Shown here: piece after piece, positions 15,412-23,408 of the stretch
Position numbering within the stretch: the first letter of the stretch is position 1
Layout of the letters: every line of letters starts with the position of its first letter
NCBI GenBank assembly: GCA_964518505.1
Contig: CAZFGT010000023.1
Coordinates: 1 to 39,922, forward strand
DNA from: DASPUH01 sp964518505
GTDB lineage: Bacteria; Chloroflexota; Limnocylindria; Limnocylindrales; CSP1-4
Reading direction: 5' to 3'
Length of the DNA: 39,922 nucleotides
The notes under the pieces: model-generated
Seen by the model: the letters and a program-made list of their open reading frames with translations, nothing else
Told to the model about the DNA's origin: nothing
Database searches by the model: none
Translations under genes and position numbers: made by a program

Positions 15412-16494
15412 GTGAGCGGCGTCACCTGGACCGTCGCCGACGAGCGCGACCGCCCGAGCTGGGATGCCTTCGTGGCCGACCGACCCGAGGGCGACCCCCT
15501 GCAGTGCTGGGCGTGGGGCGAGGTCGTGGCGCCGACCGGCGAGCGGCCCTTGCGCCTCGTGCTGCGCGACCGGGCGGGTCGCGTCCAGGCCGTGGCGCAG
15601 GCGCTCGTGCGGCGGACCACGCTGGGCCGGACCGTCATCTACGTGCCCCATGGGCCGCTGTGGACCCGTGAGGCACCCGACGCGCCGGCGATCCTGGCGG
15701 CCCTCCTGGGGGCGTTGCGAGAGGCCGGCCGCCGGGAGCGCGGCATCGTCGTGAAGGTCGACCCGCGCGCCGTGCCCGGCGGGCCTGATGTCGGCGCGGC
15801 GCTGGTGGCCGCGGGCCTGCGCCGAGCGCGCCATGACCTGCAGGCAGGGACCACGCGCCTCGTCACGTTGACCGCCGACCACGAGGCCATGCGGGCGTCG
15901 TGGCACGCCGATGCGCGCCGCCTCTCCGGTCGTGCGGGCCGCGAGGGTGTCCAGGTGACCATCCGCCGCGACCCGGACTCCGCCAGCATGGCGGCGTTCC
16001 ATGGCCTGTTGCACGAGACGGCGACGCGTGGCGCCTTCCGGGCGCGCTCAGCGGCCTTCCTCGAGCGCGTTGCCGCCGGGTTCGCCGCGCCCGGACCGGC
16101 CGCGCCCACCGGCGGTTGGTACCTGGCCCTGGCCGAGCTCGCGGGCCGTCCCATCGCCGGCATGGCCGTGCCCCGCGTGGCCGACCGCGCCTACTACCTC
16201 TACGGCGCATCGCTTCGTGATCCCGCCCTCCGGCACGCCTACGGCGCGTACGCGGCGATGGCCGCGTTGCTGGCGCGCCTGGCCGACGACGGCGTCCGCA
16301 CGTTCGACCTGTGGGGGGTGGTGGAGGCTGACGCGGCCGGGGCTGACCCGTCGTGGGCCGGCTTCAGCGCCTTCAAGCGCACGTTCGGGGGCCAGCCGCT
16401 GCGCCATCCGGGCACCTTCGACCTGGTCCTTGACCCGCCCTGGTACCGCGTCCGAGAGTGGCGCGATGGGGTGCGTGGCGAACGGGGACCCTGA
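15412..16494 (+). CDS. FemAB-family transferase, copy 3
   Basis: 360 residues from GTG 15412, 13 bases after murE; longer upstream frame lies inside murE and is ignored. Signature: Q-C-W-A-W-G-E-V, Y-V-P-H-G-P-L-W, the helix W-H-A-D-A-R-R-L-S-G-R-A-G-R-E-G-V, Y-Y-L-Y-G-A-S, A-Y-G-A-Y-A-A-M-A-A-L-L-A, F-D-L-W-G-V and F-K-R-T-F-G-G. The end D-P-P-W-Y-R-V-R-E is typical of peptidoglycan-bridge FemAB proteins. In this copy the usual long basic K-x-R-x-x-I-x-x-A helix is degraded, and the acceptor region contains a Pro/Ala-rich loop. Last gene of the overlapped topA-to-femAB3 block; rel downstream has its own promoter. Confidence 0.86.
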   Translation: MSGVTWTVADERDRPSWDAFVADRPEGDPLQCWAWGEVVAPTGERPLRLVLRDRAGRVQAVAQALVRRTTLGRTVIYVPHGPLWTREAPDAPAILAALLGALREAGRRERGIVVKVDPRAVPGGPDVGAALVAAGLRRARHDLQAGTTRLVTLTADHEAMRASWHADARRLSGRAGREGVQVTIRRDPDSASMAAFHGLLHETATRGAFRARSAAFLERVAAGFAAPGPAAPTGGWYLALAELAGRPIAGMAVPRVADRAYYLYGASLRDPALRHAYGAYAAMAALLARLADDGVRTFDLWGVVEADAAGADPSWAGFSAFKRTFGGQPLRHPGTFDLVLDPPWYRVREWRDGVRGERGP

Positions 16495-16524
16495 GGCCCG
16501 TCCGGAGGGCCCGAGCTCGCGGGG

Positions 16525-16530
16525 TACACT
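16525..16530 (+). promoter_or_regulatory. -10 TACACT, leaderless rel promoter
   Basis: TACACT, 7 bases, then ATG 16538. Same hexamer as topA. A short CCCG/CGGG stem (16510-16523) lies just upstream. No Shine-Dalgarno. Confidence 0.6.
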
Positions 16531-16537
16531 GCCCGCC

Positions 16538-18766
16538 ATGGCCGTCGATCCTGCCTCCCCGCCCGCGGCCAAGCGCGTGCGCGCCACGGCCCGGCCTGCG
16601 AACGCGGCCGCCGGGGCCTCACCGCGCGCCGTGGAAGCCGCCGCGCGCCACCTGTTCACGACCCTCCACGAGCACTACCCGCAGGCCGACCTGGAGCCCG
16701 TCGAGCGGGCGTACCGCTTCGCCGTGGAGGCGCACGAGGGCCAGAAACGGGCCTCCGGTGAGCCGTACGTCACGCATCCCCTCGCCGCTGCCCAGATCCT
16801 GGCCGAGCTGGGCATCGACCCCGTCGCCGTGACCGCGGCGCTGCTCCACGACATCCCCGAGGACACCGACTACGACCTGAGCGATCTGGAGGAGCGGTTC
16901 GGGCCGGACGTGGTGCGCCTCGTCGACGGCGTGACCAAGCTCTCCAAGTTCAGCACCCTGTCGCACGAGGAGCAGCAGGCCGAGAACATCCGCAAGATGT
17001 TCCTGGCCATGGCGGAGGACGTGCGGGTCGTCCTCATCAAGCTCGCCGACCGGCTCCACAACATGCGCACCCTGAGCGCCCTGCCCCACGAGAAGCAGGT
17101 CCGCATCGCCCGCCAGACGCAGGAGATCTACGCCCCACTGGCCGAGCGCCTGGGCATCTGGCAGATCAAGTGGGAGCTGGAGGATCTCGCCTTCAAGGTC
17201 CTGGAGCCGACCGAATACCGCGAGCTGGCGGCCAAGCTCGAGACACGCCGCCGCGCCCGCGAGGGGTACGTCGAGCGGGCCATGACGGTCCTTGACGACG
17301 CGCTCCGCGCGGCGGGCATCGAGGCCGAGCTGTCCGGCCGCCCCAAGCACATCGCCAGCATCGCCAAGAAGATGCAGCGCAAGAGCGCCGAGCTCGGCGA
17401 GATCTACGACGTGTACGCCATCCGCGTCCTCGTCGAGGAGCTCAAGGACTGCTACGCCGCGCTGGGCGTGGTGCACTCCCTATGGCGGCCCATCCCCGGC
17501 CAGTTCGACGACTACATCGCCATGCCCAAGGGCAATGGTTACCAGAGCCTGCACACCGCGGTGGTGGCGCTCGACGGCAAGCCGCTCGAGGTCCAGATCC
17601 GGACCCAGGCCATGCACCGCGTCTCCGAGGTGGGCATCGCCGCCCACTGGCGCTACAAGGAAGGGTCGCGTATCGACCGCGACTACGACGCCAAGCTGGC
17701 CTGGGTCCGCCAGCTGATGGACTGGCAGCGCGAGGTGGCCGACGCGACGGAGTTCGTGGAGGGCCTCAAGCTCGACATCTTCCAGGACCAGGTCTTCGTC
17801 TTCACCCCGCGCGGCGAGGTGAAGGACCTGCCCGCCGGCTCGGGCCCCCTCGACTTCGCCTACCGCATCCACACCGATGTGGGCCACCGTTGCATCGGGG
17901 CCAAGGTCAACAACCGTCTCGTGCCGCTGGACTACAAGCTGCAGAACGGCGACATCGTGGAGATCGTGACGACCAAGGCGGCCCACGGTCCGTCGCGTGA
18001 CTGGATGAACATCGTCCGCACCGGCCATGCGCGGGAAAAGATCCGCCAGTGGTTCAAGCGCCAGGAGCGGGACGAGAACATCGTCCACGGCCGCGAGGCC
18101 CTGGACCGTGAGCTGCGCCGTCTGGCCCGCACGTCGGTCGAGCGCATCGGCCCGGAGCGCGTGGCGGAGATGGCGGCCCTCTACAAGATGGCCGGGCCGG
18201 ACGACTTCTATGCCGCGATCGGCTACGGCGCCATCAGCGCCCAGCAGGTGGTGATCCGGCTGGGCGTCATCGACGACACCGAGACGGCCCTGCCGCAGGT
18301 CGCGCCGCCGCCCGTGGAGCGGCCCGGAGGCGTCCGCGTCAAGGGGGTCGGCGACCTCCTCATCCGGTTCGCCAAGTGCTGCCACCCCATCCCCGGCGAC
18401 CCCATCGTGGGCTACATCACCCGCGGCAAGGGCGTCACGGTCCACCTGCGGACCTGCCCGACCGCGGTCAATGAGCGGGACGTCCACCGCCTCATCGACG
18501 TGGAGTGGGACGCGCCCGCCCAGCAGACGTACCCCATCGCCATCCGCATCGAGGCGTATGACCGGACCGGGCTCCTGTCCGACATCACCAACGTGGTGGC
18601 CGAGCACAAGGTCAACATCCTGGCCGCCAACGTGAGCACGAACCCGGACCACACGGCGATCGTCCACGCCACCTTGCAGGTGGCCTCGGTGGCCCAGCTG
18701 GCGCGGCTGCTGTCCCGCCTCGAGCGCCTCAAGGACGTTTACACGGTCCAGCGCGACCTGGGCTGA
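16538..18766 (+). CDS. rel: Bifunctional-type Rel (p)ppGpp synthetase/hydrolase
   Basis: 742 residues, typical long RSH length. Domains in order: HD hydrolase with H-D-I-P-E-D (104-109), intact; synthetase with G-R-P-K-H-I-A-S-I-A-K-K-M, Y-D-V-Y-A-I-R-V and K-G-N-G-Y-Q-S-L-H-T; TGS (V-F-V-F-T-P-R-G-E-V-K-D-L-P); helical and zinc-finger-like region with C-C-H-P-I-P-G-D; C-terminal ACT. The synthetase charge motif, R-x-K-D in bifunctional Rel/SpoT and E-x-D-D in synthetase-only RelA, reads Q322-F-D-D here, so it is acidic-type despite a complete hydrolase site. The 30-residue Ala/Pro-rich N-terminal extension looks disordered. Own leaderless promoter. Its stop codon abuts that of a convergent gene. 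Confidence 0.96.
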   Translation: MAVDPASPPAAKRVRATARPANAAAGASPRAVEAAARHLFTTLHEHYPQADLEPVERAYRFAVEAHEGQKRASGEPYVTHPLAAAQILAELGIDPVAVTAALLHDIPEDTDYDLSDLEERFGPDVVRLVDGVTKLSKFSTLSHEEQQAENIRKMFLAMAEDVRVVLIKLADRLHNMRTLSALPHEKQVRIARQTQEIYAPLAERLGIWQIKWELEDLAFKVLEPTEYRELAAKLETRRRAREGYVERAMTVLDDALRAAGIEAELSGRPKHIASIAKKMQRKSAELGEIYDVYAIRVLVEELKDCYAALGVVHSLWRPIPGQFDDYIAMPKGNGYQSLHTAVVALDGKPLEVQIRTQAMHRVSEVGIAAHWRYKEGSRIDRDYDAKLAWVRQLMDWQREVADATEFVEGLKLDIFQDQVFVFTPRGEVKDLPAGSGPLDFAYRIHTDVGHRCIGAKVNNRLVPLDYKLQNGDIVEIVTTKAAHGPSRDWMNIVRTGHAREKIRQWFKRQERDENIVHGREALDRELRRLARTSVERIGPERVAEMAALYKMAGPDDFYAAIGYGAISAQQVVIRLGVIDDTETALPQVAPPPVERPGGVRVKGVGDLLIRFAKCCHPIPGDPIVGYITRGKGVTVHLRTCPTAVNERDVHRLIDVEWDAPAQQTYPIAIRIEAYDRTGLLSDITNVVAEHKVNILAANVSTNPDHTAIVHATLQVASVAQLARLLSRLERLKDVYTVQRDLG

Positions 18767-18773
18767 TCAGCCC
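18760..18773. terminator. 14 bp palindrome spanning two convergent stop codons
   Basis: GGGCTGATCAGCCC is a perfect palindrome containing the rel TGA (18764-18766) and the minus-strand TGA (18769-18767). In RNA it can form a 5 bp stem with a 4-base loop in either direction. Bidirectional termination is inferred. Confidence 0.4.
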
Positions 18774-19057
18774 TCGGCGGCGCGCCGCGCGGCGACCTCG
18801 AAGGCGTTGTCACGGTAGGCATCGCCCCCGGCTCGCCACGCCCGCCACGAGGCCCGCAGGTAGCGCGGGATGAACCGCAGGCCGTGGCGCTGCCATTGCC
18901 GCACGTGGCACAGCTCGTGCTCGAGCTCGGGCCCGGCCAGCGGGCGCCACGTCCAGATGTCACGACCGATCGAGATGGCCAGCCAGCCGGGCAGGAACAG
19001 GCGACCGATGCGGCGCGTCGCCGGCACGACGTGGACGCGGTACCGCGGAGTGGCCAT
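18767..19057 (-). CDS. Small HExxH protein, putative minimal metallopeptidase-like
   Basis: 96 residues from the minus-strand ATG at 19057; the frame runs further upstream, but the leaderless -10 and composition point to this start. It contains L-E-H-E-L-C-H-V-R-Q-W, a perfect H-E-x-x-H zinc-site motif, and a downstream N-A-F-E-V-A-A-R that could supply a third ligand Glu. The preceding part is basic with a short hydrophobic segment (L-F-L-P-G-W-L-A-I-S-I). Small proteins with this layout occur widely in bacteria and resemble DUF4157-like domains, but many lack shown proteolysis. No signal peptide is clear. Function is unknown; convergent with rel and divergent from hisS. Confidence 0.7.
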   Translation of the reverse strand: MATPRYRVHVVPATRRIGRLFLPGWLAISIGRDIWTWRPLAGPELEHELCHVRQWQRHGLRFIPRYLRASWRAWRAGGDAYRDNAFEVAARRAAEG

Positions 19058-19063
19058 GGCGCA

Positions 19064-19069
19064 GGTGTA
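19064..19069 (-). promoter_or_regulatory. Extended -10 TGC-TACACC for the HExxH gene
   Basis: On the minus strand TACACC preceded by TGC, 6 bases before ATG 19057. Leaderless spacing, no Shine-Dalgarno. Confidence 0.5.
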
Positions 19070-19127
19070 GCACACCCGGTCGCTGCGCTGGGCCATCCGC
19101 CAGGCGGTTGTCCCGGCCACCGACTTG

Positions 19128-19195
19128 GTGGAGCGGGGTGGAGCGGGCCACCTCAGCGGTCGGTCCATCCGAGCGATGCATCGTTCGGCGAACGA
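19128..19195. repeat. Tandem 10-mer and nested palindromes upstream of hisS
   Basis: The 233-base divergent gap between the HExxH and hisS promoters has no gene I can support. It holds GTGGAGCGGG twice in direct tandem (19128-19147), the palindrome CGATGCATCG (19174-19183) and an overlapping inverted repeat TCGTTC-GGC-GAACGA (19181-19195). No T-box elements were found. These could be operator sites. Confidence 0.4.
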
Positions 19196-19282
19196 CGGGC
19201 CTGATCCACGCCCCCAGCGGTCCGGACAGTCGCGCGGTGCATAGACCAGCGCGGATGCCGACCCGGCAGGCCGAAGCGTCGC

Positions 19283-19302
19283 CCGGCGGCGCTCCCCGCC
19301 GG
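19283..19302 (+). terminator. 7 bp GC hairpin flush with hisS -10
   Basis: CCGGCGG, 6-base loop, CCGCCGG; the right arm ends exactly where the -10 TAGACT begins. There is no upstream same-strand gene close by, so a promoter-linked role is as likely as termination. Confidence 0.35.
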
Positions 19303-19308
19303 TAGACT
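19303..19308 (+). promoter_or_regulatory. -10 TAGACT, leaderless hisS promoter
   Basis: TAGACT, 7 bases, ATG 19316. Identical hexamer and spacing to the decarboxylase promoter at 38736-38741 on the other strand. Confidence 0.6.
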
Positions 19309-19315
19309 TGCCGGG

Positions 19316-20605
19316 ATGCCCCAGTTCCGTGCGCCCCGTGGTACCCGCGACTTGCTGCCCGCCGAGCGGGCGGCCTTCGCCCGCCTGGAGGGCGTGGCCC
19401 GCGATCTGGCCGCGCGCTACGGGTACGCGGAGATGGACACGCCGCTCTTCGAGGAGAGCGTGGTCTTCGAGCGCGGTGTCGGCGCGGTGACCGACGTCGT
19501 GGAGAAGGAACTCTTCCGGGTGACCGCCACGCGCGGCGAGGAGGGCGAGCGTTGGGCCCTGCGGCCGGAGGCGACCGCGGGGATCGTGCGGGCCTACATC
19601 CAGCACGGCATGCAGGCCCTCCCGCAGCCGGTGCGGGTCAGCCTGTGCGGACCCATGTTCCGCTACGACCGGCCGCAGGCCGGCCGCTATCGCGAGTTCT
19701 GGCAGTGGGACGTGGAGGCCATCGGCGACCCCGGTCCGGCGGTCGACGCGGAGCTCATCGAGCTCGGCCTGCGCTTCTACGCCAGCAGCGGCCTGGCAGG
19801 CGTCGACGTCCATCTCAACTCGATCGGCGACAGGGCGTGCCGGCCGGCGTACCTGGAGCGGCTGCGCGCCTACTTCGAGGCGCACGCGGACGCCCTCGCC
19901 CCGGCCGAGGCGGAGCGCCTGAAGGTCAACCCCCTGCGGCTCCTCGATTCGAAGGACCCCGACCTGGCGGCGCTCATCGCCGCCGCGCCGCGCCTGGTCG
20001 ACCACCTCTGTGATGCGTGCGCCAGCCACCTCGCCGCCGTGCAGGCTCATCTTGCCGTCCTCGGGATCGAGCCTCACCTCGAGCCCACGCTCGTGCGCGG
20101 CCTCGACTACTACACGCGCACGGCGTTCGAGTTCTACCGGCAGGGCGCGACCGGCCAGCAGCAGGCCCTCGGCGGCGGCGGCCGGTACGACGGGCTCGTC
20201 GAGCTGCTGGGCGGCAAGCCCACGCCCGGCATCGGCTTCGCCCTCGGTCTCGATCGCGTCGTGCTGGCGCTGGCGGAGCAGGGCCAGGCCGCGGCACCCG
20301 CCGTCGGCCCGACCGCCATCGTCGTGGGTGCGGATGCGGAGGACACGGCGACGCGTCTGCGGCTGGCGACCGACCTGCGGGCGGCTGGCCTGGCGGTCCG
20401 CGCCGACCTCGCCCCGCGCAAGCTGGGGCGGCAGCTGGAGGGCGCCGCTCGCGACGGGGCCCATTTCGCCGTCATCGTGGGCGACGAGCTGGCCCACGGC
20501 CAGGTGCAGGTACGGGACCTGCAGGCGGGCACGCAGCGCTCCGCCAACGTCGCCGACCTGGCCCGCGACCTGAGCCGTGGACAGGCCGGCCACCGGCACG
20601 GCTGA
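19316..20605 (+). CDS. hisS: Histidyl-tRNA synthetase
   Basis: 429 residues, normal class II HisRS length. Visible: N-terminal R-A-P-R-G-T-R-D-L-L-P, motif 2 (F-R-Y-D-R-P-Q-A-G-R-Y-R-E-F-W-Q), the His-specific L-V-R-G-L-D-Y-Y-T-R-T, and motif 3 (G-G-G-G-R-Y-D ... G-I-G-F-A-L-G-L-D-R). A C-terminal anticodon-binding Rossmann-like domain covers about 330-425. It charges tRNA-His in the cytosol. aspS follows 46 bases later with its own leaderless promoter; hisS-aspS adjacency is common in bacteria. Confidence 0.97.
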   Translation: MPQFRAPRGTRDLLPAERAAFARLEGVARDLAARYGYAEMDTPLFEESVVFERGVGAVTDVVEKELFRVTATRGEEGERWALRPEATAGIVRAYIQHGMQALPQPVRVSLCGPMFRYDRPQAGRYREFWQWDVEAIGDPGPAVDAELIELGLRFYASSGLAGVDVHLNSIGDRACRPAYLERLRAYFEAHADALAPAEAERLKVNPLRLLDSKDPDLAALIAAAPRLVDHLCDACASHLAAVQAHLAVLGIEPHLEPTLVRGLDYYTRTAFEFYRQGATGQQQALGGGGRYDGLVELLGGKPTPGIGFALGLDRVVLALAEQGQAAAPAVGPTAIVVGADAEDTATRLRLATDLRAAGLAVRADLAPRKLGRQLEGAARDGAHFAVIVGDELAHGQVQVRDLQAGTQRSANVADLARDLSRGQAGHRHG

Positions 20606-20609
20606 ACGC

Positions 20610-20627
20610 GGCGGGGGCCTTTCCGCC
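20610..20627 (+). terminator. Hairpin between hisS and aspS
   Basis: GGCGG, 8-base loop, CCGCC, starting 5 bases after the hisS stop and ending 8 bases before the aspS -10. No T tract. Confidence 0.35.
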
Positions 20628-20635
20628 ACCTCCCG

Positions 20636-20641
20636 TACCAT
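20636..20641 (+). promoter_or_regulatory. -10 TACCAT, leaderless aspS promoter
   Basis: TACCAT with 10 bases to ATG 20652. It overlaps a second in-frame ATG at 20640, which therefore cannot be the start of a transcript begun here. Confidence 0.5.
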
Positions 20642-20651
20642 GAGGGCGCCC

Positions 20652-22478
20652 ATGCAGACGTTCCACCGGACCGCGACCTGCGGCGACGCACGTGCCGAGC
20701 TGGCCGGCCAGCCCATGACGCTGGCCGGCTGGGTCCATCGCCGGCGCGACCTTGGCCAACTGATCTTCCTGGACCTGCGCGACCGCTACGGCATCACCCA
20801 GGTCGTGCTCGACCGGGCGACCGCTCCGGCGGCCCACGCCGTCGCCAGCGAGGTGCGGCCCGAATTCGTCATCCGCGCCAGCGGACTGCTGGCGAAGCGG
20901 TTGCCCGGCACGGAGAACCCGCGCCTGCCGACTGGTGAGGTCGAACTGCGGGCGGACGTCATCGACGTGCTGGGCCCGGCGCGCACGCCACCGTTCCCCA
21001 TCAACGAACCCGAGGGCGAGGTGGATGAGGCGCTGCGCCTCAAGTACCGCTACCTGGACCTGCGGCGCGAGCCCATGCTGGCCCGCCTGCTGACCCGAAG
21101 CCGGCTCGTCGAGGCCATCCGCGCCGCCCATGTGGCCGCCGGCTTCGTGGAGATCGAGACGCCCATGCTCATCAAGTCGACGCCGGAGGGGGCCCGCGAC
21201 TTCATCGTGCCCTCGCGTCTCCAGCCGGGCAGCATCTACGCCCTGCCGCAGAGCCCGCAGCAGCTCAAGCAGCTGCTCATGGTGGCCGGCATGGACCGCT
21301 ACTTCCAGATCGCGCGCTGCTTCCGCGACGAGGACCTGCGCGGCGACCGCCAGCCCGAGTTCAGCCAGCTGGACCTGGAGATGAGCTTCGTGGCCGAGGC
21401 CGACGTGATGCGCTTCGTCGAGGAGATGGCCATCGCCGTCAGCCGGGCGACCGTCCCCGATCGACCGCTGCAGGCCACGCCTTTCCCGCGCTTCACCTAC
21501 CGCGAGGCCCTCGACCGCTACGGCTCGGACAAGCCTGACGTCCGCTTCGGGCTCGAGCTCCACGACGTGGGACCGGCCGCCCAGGACACCGGGTTCCGCG
21601 TCTTCGATGAGACACTCGCCGCCGGCGGACGGGTCATCGGCCTTGCCGCGCCGGGCATGGCCGGGGCCAGCCGCAGCCAGATCGACGAGCTGACCGAGCT
21701 GGCCAAACATCATGGCGCGCGCGGCCTCGTCACCATCGCCCTGGCCAGCGCAGGGATCCATTCGAGCATCACCAAGATCGTGGGCGAGGCGCGGACCGCG
21801 GCTGTCGCCGCGGCCGCGGGAGCGGTGGAGGGCGACCTCGCGCTCATCGTCGCCGACAAGGACGGGGTGGCCCAGGAGGCGCTTGGCCAGGTCCGCCTGG
21901 AGCTGGGCCGTCGGCTCGGCCTGGCCGACCCCGACGTGCTCGCGTATGCCTGGGTCCACCACTTCCCGATGTACCAGTGGGACACCGACGGCCGCCGTTG
22001 GGACGCCACCCACAACCCCTTCAGCGCGCCGCTGCCGGAGGACGAGGCCAAGCTCGTGACGGCCTCCGGCGATCCCGCCAGGCCGTCCCCGGAGGACCCC
22101 GCCGGACAGGCACTGGCCCAGCAGTACGACCTCGTGCTCAACGGCTGGGAGCTCGGCGGCGGATCGATCCGTATCCATCGCCGCGACCTGCTGGCCCGGT
22201 CCTTTGCCCTGATGGGCCACTCGGAGACGGCCATGCAGGAGAAGTTCGGCGCGCTGCTCGACGCCTTCGAGTACGGCGCCCCGCCGCACGGTGGCATCGC
22301 CCTGGGGGTCGACCGCTGGGCCGCCCTGCTGACGCGCCAGGTCAACATCCGGGAGGTCATGGTCTTCCCCAAGACCCAGTCGGGCAGCGACCTGATGCTG
22401 GATGCTCCGTCGCCGGCCGACCCGGCGCAGTACGCTGAGTTGGGTCTGCAGTTCACGGGGCTGCCGGAGCGCCGCTGA
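20652..22478 (+). CDS. aspS: Aspartyl-tRNA synthetase (bacterial type)
   Basis: 608 residues. Upstream in-frame codons exist (20577, 20640), but the family N-terminus (R-T-A-T-C-G-D-A-R ... L-A-G-W-V-H-R-R-R-D) and the promoter favour ATG 20652. Visible: N-terminal OB anticodon domain, motif 2 R-C-F-R-D-E-D-L-R-G-D-R-Q-P-E-F, the GAD insertion domain (about 280-410) specific to bacterial AspRS, G-G-S-I-R-I-H and motif 3 G-I-A-L-G-V-D-R-W. Leu34 follows the R-R-R-D motif; discriminating AspRS such as E. coli have Leu here, while non-discriminating ones such as Pseudomonas have His. One site cannot settle specificity. No promoter precedes the next gene, which likely shares this transcript. Confidence 0.96.
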   Translation: MQTFHRTATCGDARAELAGQPMTLAGWVHRRRDLGQLIFLDLRDRYGITQVVLDRATAPAAHAVASEVRPEFVIRASGLLAKRLPGTENPRLPTGEVELRADVIDVLGPARTPPFPINEPEGEVDEALRLKYRYLDLRREPMLARLLTRSRLVEAIRAAHVAAGFVEIETPMLIKSTPEGARDFIVPSRLQPGSIYALPQSPQQLKQLLMVAGMDRYFQIARCFRDEDLRGDRQPEFSQLDLEMSFVAEADVMRFVEEMAIAVSRATVPDRPLQATPFPRFTYREALDRYGSDKPDVRFGLELHDVGPAAQDTGFRVFDETLAAGGRVIGLAAPGMAGASRSQIDELTELAKHHGARGLVTIALASAGIHSSITKIVGEARTAAVAAAAGAVEGDLALIVADKDGVAQEALGQVRLELGRRLGLADPDVLAYAWVHHFPMYQWDTDGRRWDATHNPFSAPLPEDEAKLVTASGDPARPSPEDPAGQALAQQYDLVLNGWELGGGSIRIHRRDLLARSFALMGHSETAMQEKFGALLDAFEYGAPPHGGIALGVDRWAALLTRQVNIREVMVFPKTQSGSDLMLDAPSPADPAQYAELGLQFTGLPERR

Positions 22479-22517
22479 CCGAGGGTCCGGTGGGCGGCCG
22501 GGATGAGGAGAGGGTGG

Positions 22518-23387
22518 ATGGACGATCCGGGCGTCGCCGGGCGGTATGCGGCCGCGGTCGCGGGCCGGGACCTGGCCGCCTTGCGTCGGATGCGGCACCA
22601 GGAGTATGTGGCGCGCTGGCCGCAATCTGGTGAGCTGGTGCGGGGCCCGGAGCGGATCGAGGAGATCGAGCGGACCTACCCTGGCGGTGCGCCGCAGCTG
22701 AGCGGCGTGCGTCGCCTGGAGGGCCAGGACGACCTCTGGACGATCGAATCGGTGACCACGTACCCGGACGGCTCGCGCTGGTGGTGGGTGACCATCCTGG
22801 AACTGCGGGACGGCCTCGTGGCCGTCGAGACCGAGTATTTCTGCGAGCCCTTCGAGGCGCCGGCCTGGCGGGTGGCCCACGTCGAGCGGTTCGAGGGGTC
22901 CCTTGCCCCGGCGCCGGCGCCACGCCACGGCGAGACATCGGCCGCTGCCGCGCGCCGCCTGGGTGAGGCCTACGCCACGGCGATCCGTGAGCGAGACTTC
23001 GCGACCCTTGCCACCCTTCGGGCGGAGGACTGGACCTGCGAGTGGCCGCAGTCGGGCGAGCGCCTGCGCGGCCACGCCGCGGATGTCGCCGTCCACTCGT
23101 CCTACCCGGGCTATCCGGAGCTGCACGTGACGCGGACGGCGACCTCACCTGAGGGCTGGGAGATGACGCCGCTCCTCGTTCCCATCCGCATCCACGGGGC
23201 GGGTCCCCTCGCCATCGACGAGGGCATCAACGACTACCCGTCCGGTGAACGGTGGTTCGTGGCCCAGCTGCTCGAGGTGGGGGACGGCAAGGTCCATCGC
23301 GAGACCGGCTACTTCGGCCGGGCCTTCGACGCGCCGGCGTGGCGCGCCGGGCTCGTCGAGCGCTTCGACCCGCTCGCCCCGCGCTGA
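22518..23387 (+). CDS. Protein with two tandem SnoaL-like (NTF2-fold) domains
   Basis: 289 residues from ATG 22518 (GAGGAGAGG 3 bases upstream; an in-frame ATG at 22503 lies before this ribosome site). Two similar halves of about 125 residues are each SnoaL-like. Shared landmarks: R-Y-A-A-A-V-A-G-R-D / A-Y-A-T-A-I-R-E-R-D; W-P-Q-S-G-E-L-V-R-G / W-P-Q-S-G-E-R-L-R-G; E-T-E-Y-F / E-T-G-Y-F; and F-E-A-P-A-W-R / F-D-A-P-A-W-R. This is an internal duplication. SnoaL-like folds serve as small-molecule enzymes or binding domains; neither half shows a convincing catalytic set, so the function is unknown. It lies between aspS and gatC, and the gatC promoter follows its stop. Confidence 0.8.
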   Translation: MDDPGVAGRYAAAVAGRDLAALRRMRHQEYVARWPQSGELVRGPERIEEIERTYPGGAPQLSGVRRLEGQDDLWTIESVTTYPDGSRWWWVTILELRDGLVAVETEYFCEPFEAPAWRVAHVERFEGSLAPAPAPRHGETSAAAARRLGEAYATAIRERDFATLATLRAEDWTCEWPQSGERLRGHAADVAVHSSYPGYPELHVTRTATSPEGWEMTPLLVPIRIHGAGPLAIDEGINDYPSGERWFVAQLLEVGDGKVHRETGYFGRAFDAPAWRAGLVERFDPLAPR

Positions 23388-23391
23388 CGGC

Positions 23392-23405
23392 GGCGGGGGA
23401 CCGCC
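23392..23405 (+). terminator. Hairpin flush with gatC -10
   Basis: GGCGG, loop GGGA, CCGCC. It begins 5 bases after the SnoaL-like stop and ends 3 bases before TATCCT. No T tract. Confidence 0.4.
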
Positions 23406-23408
23406 CGC

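Noticed and set aside
19070..19315. T-box leader for hisS
   Set aside because: No T-box consensus or antiterminator found, and the -10 lies 7 bases before the ATG.
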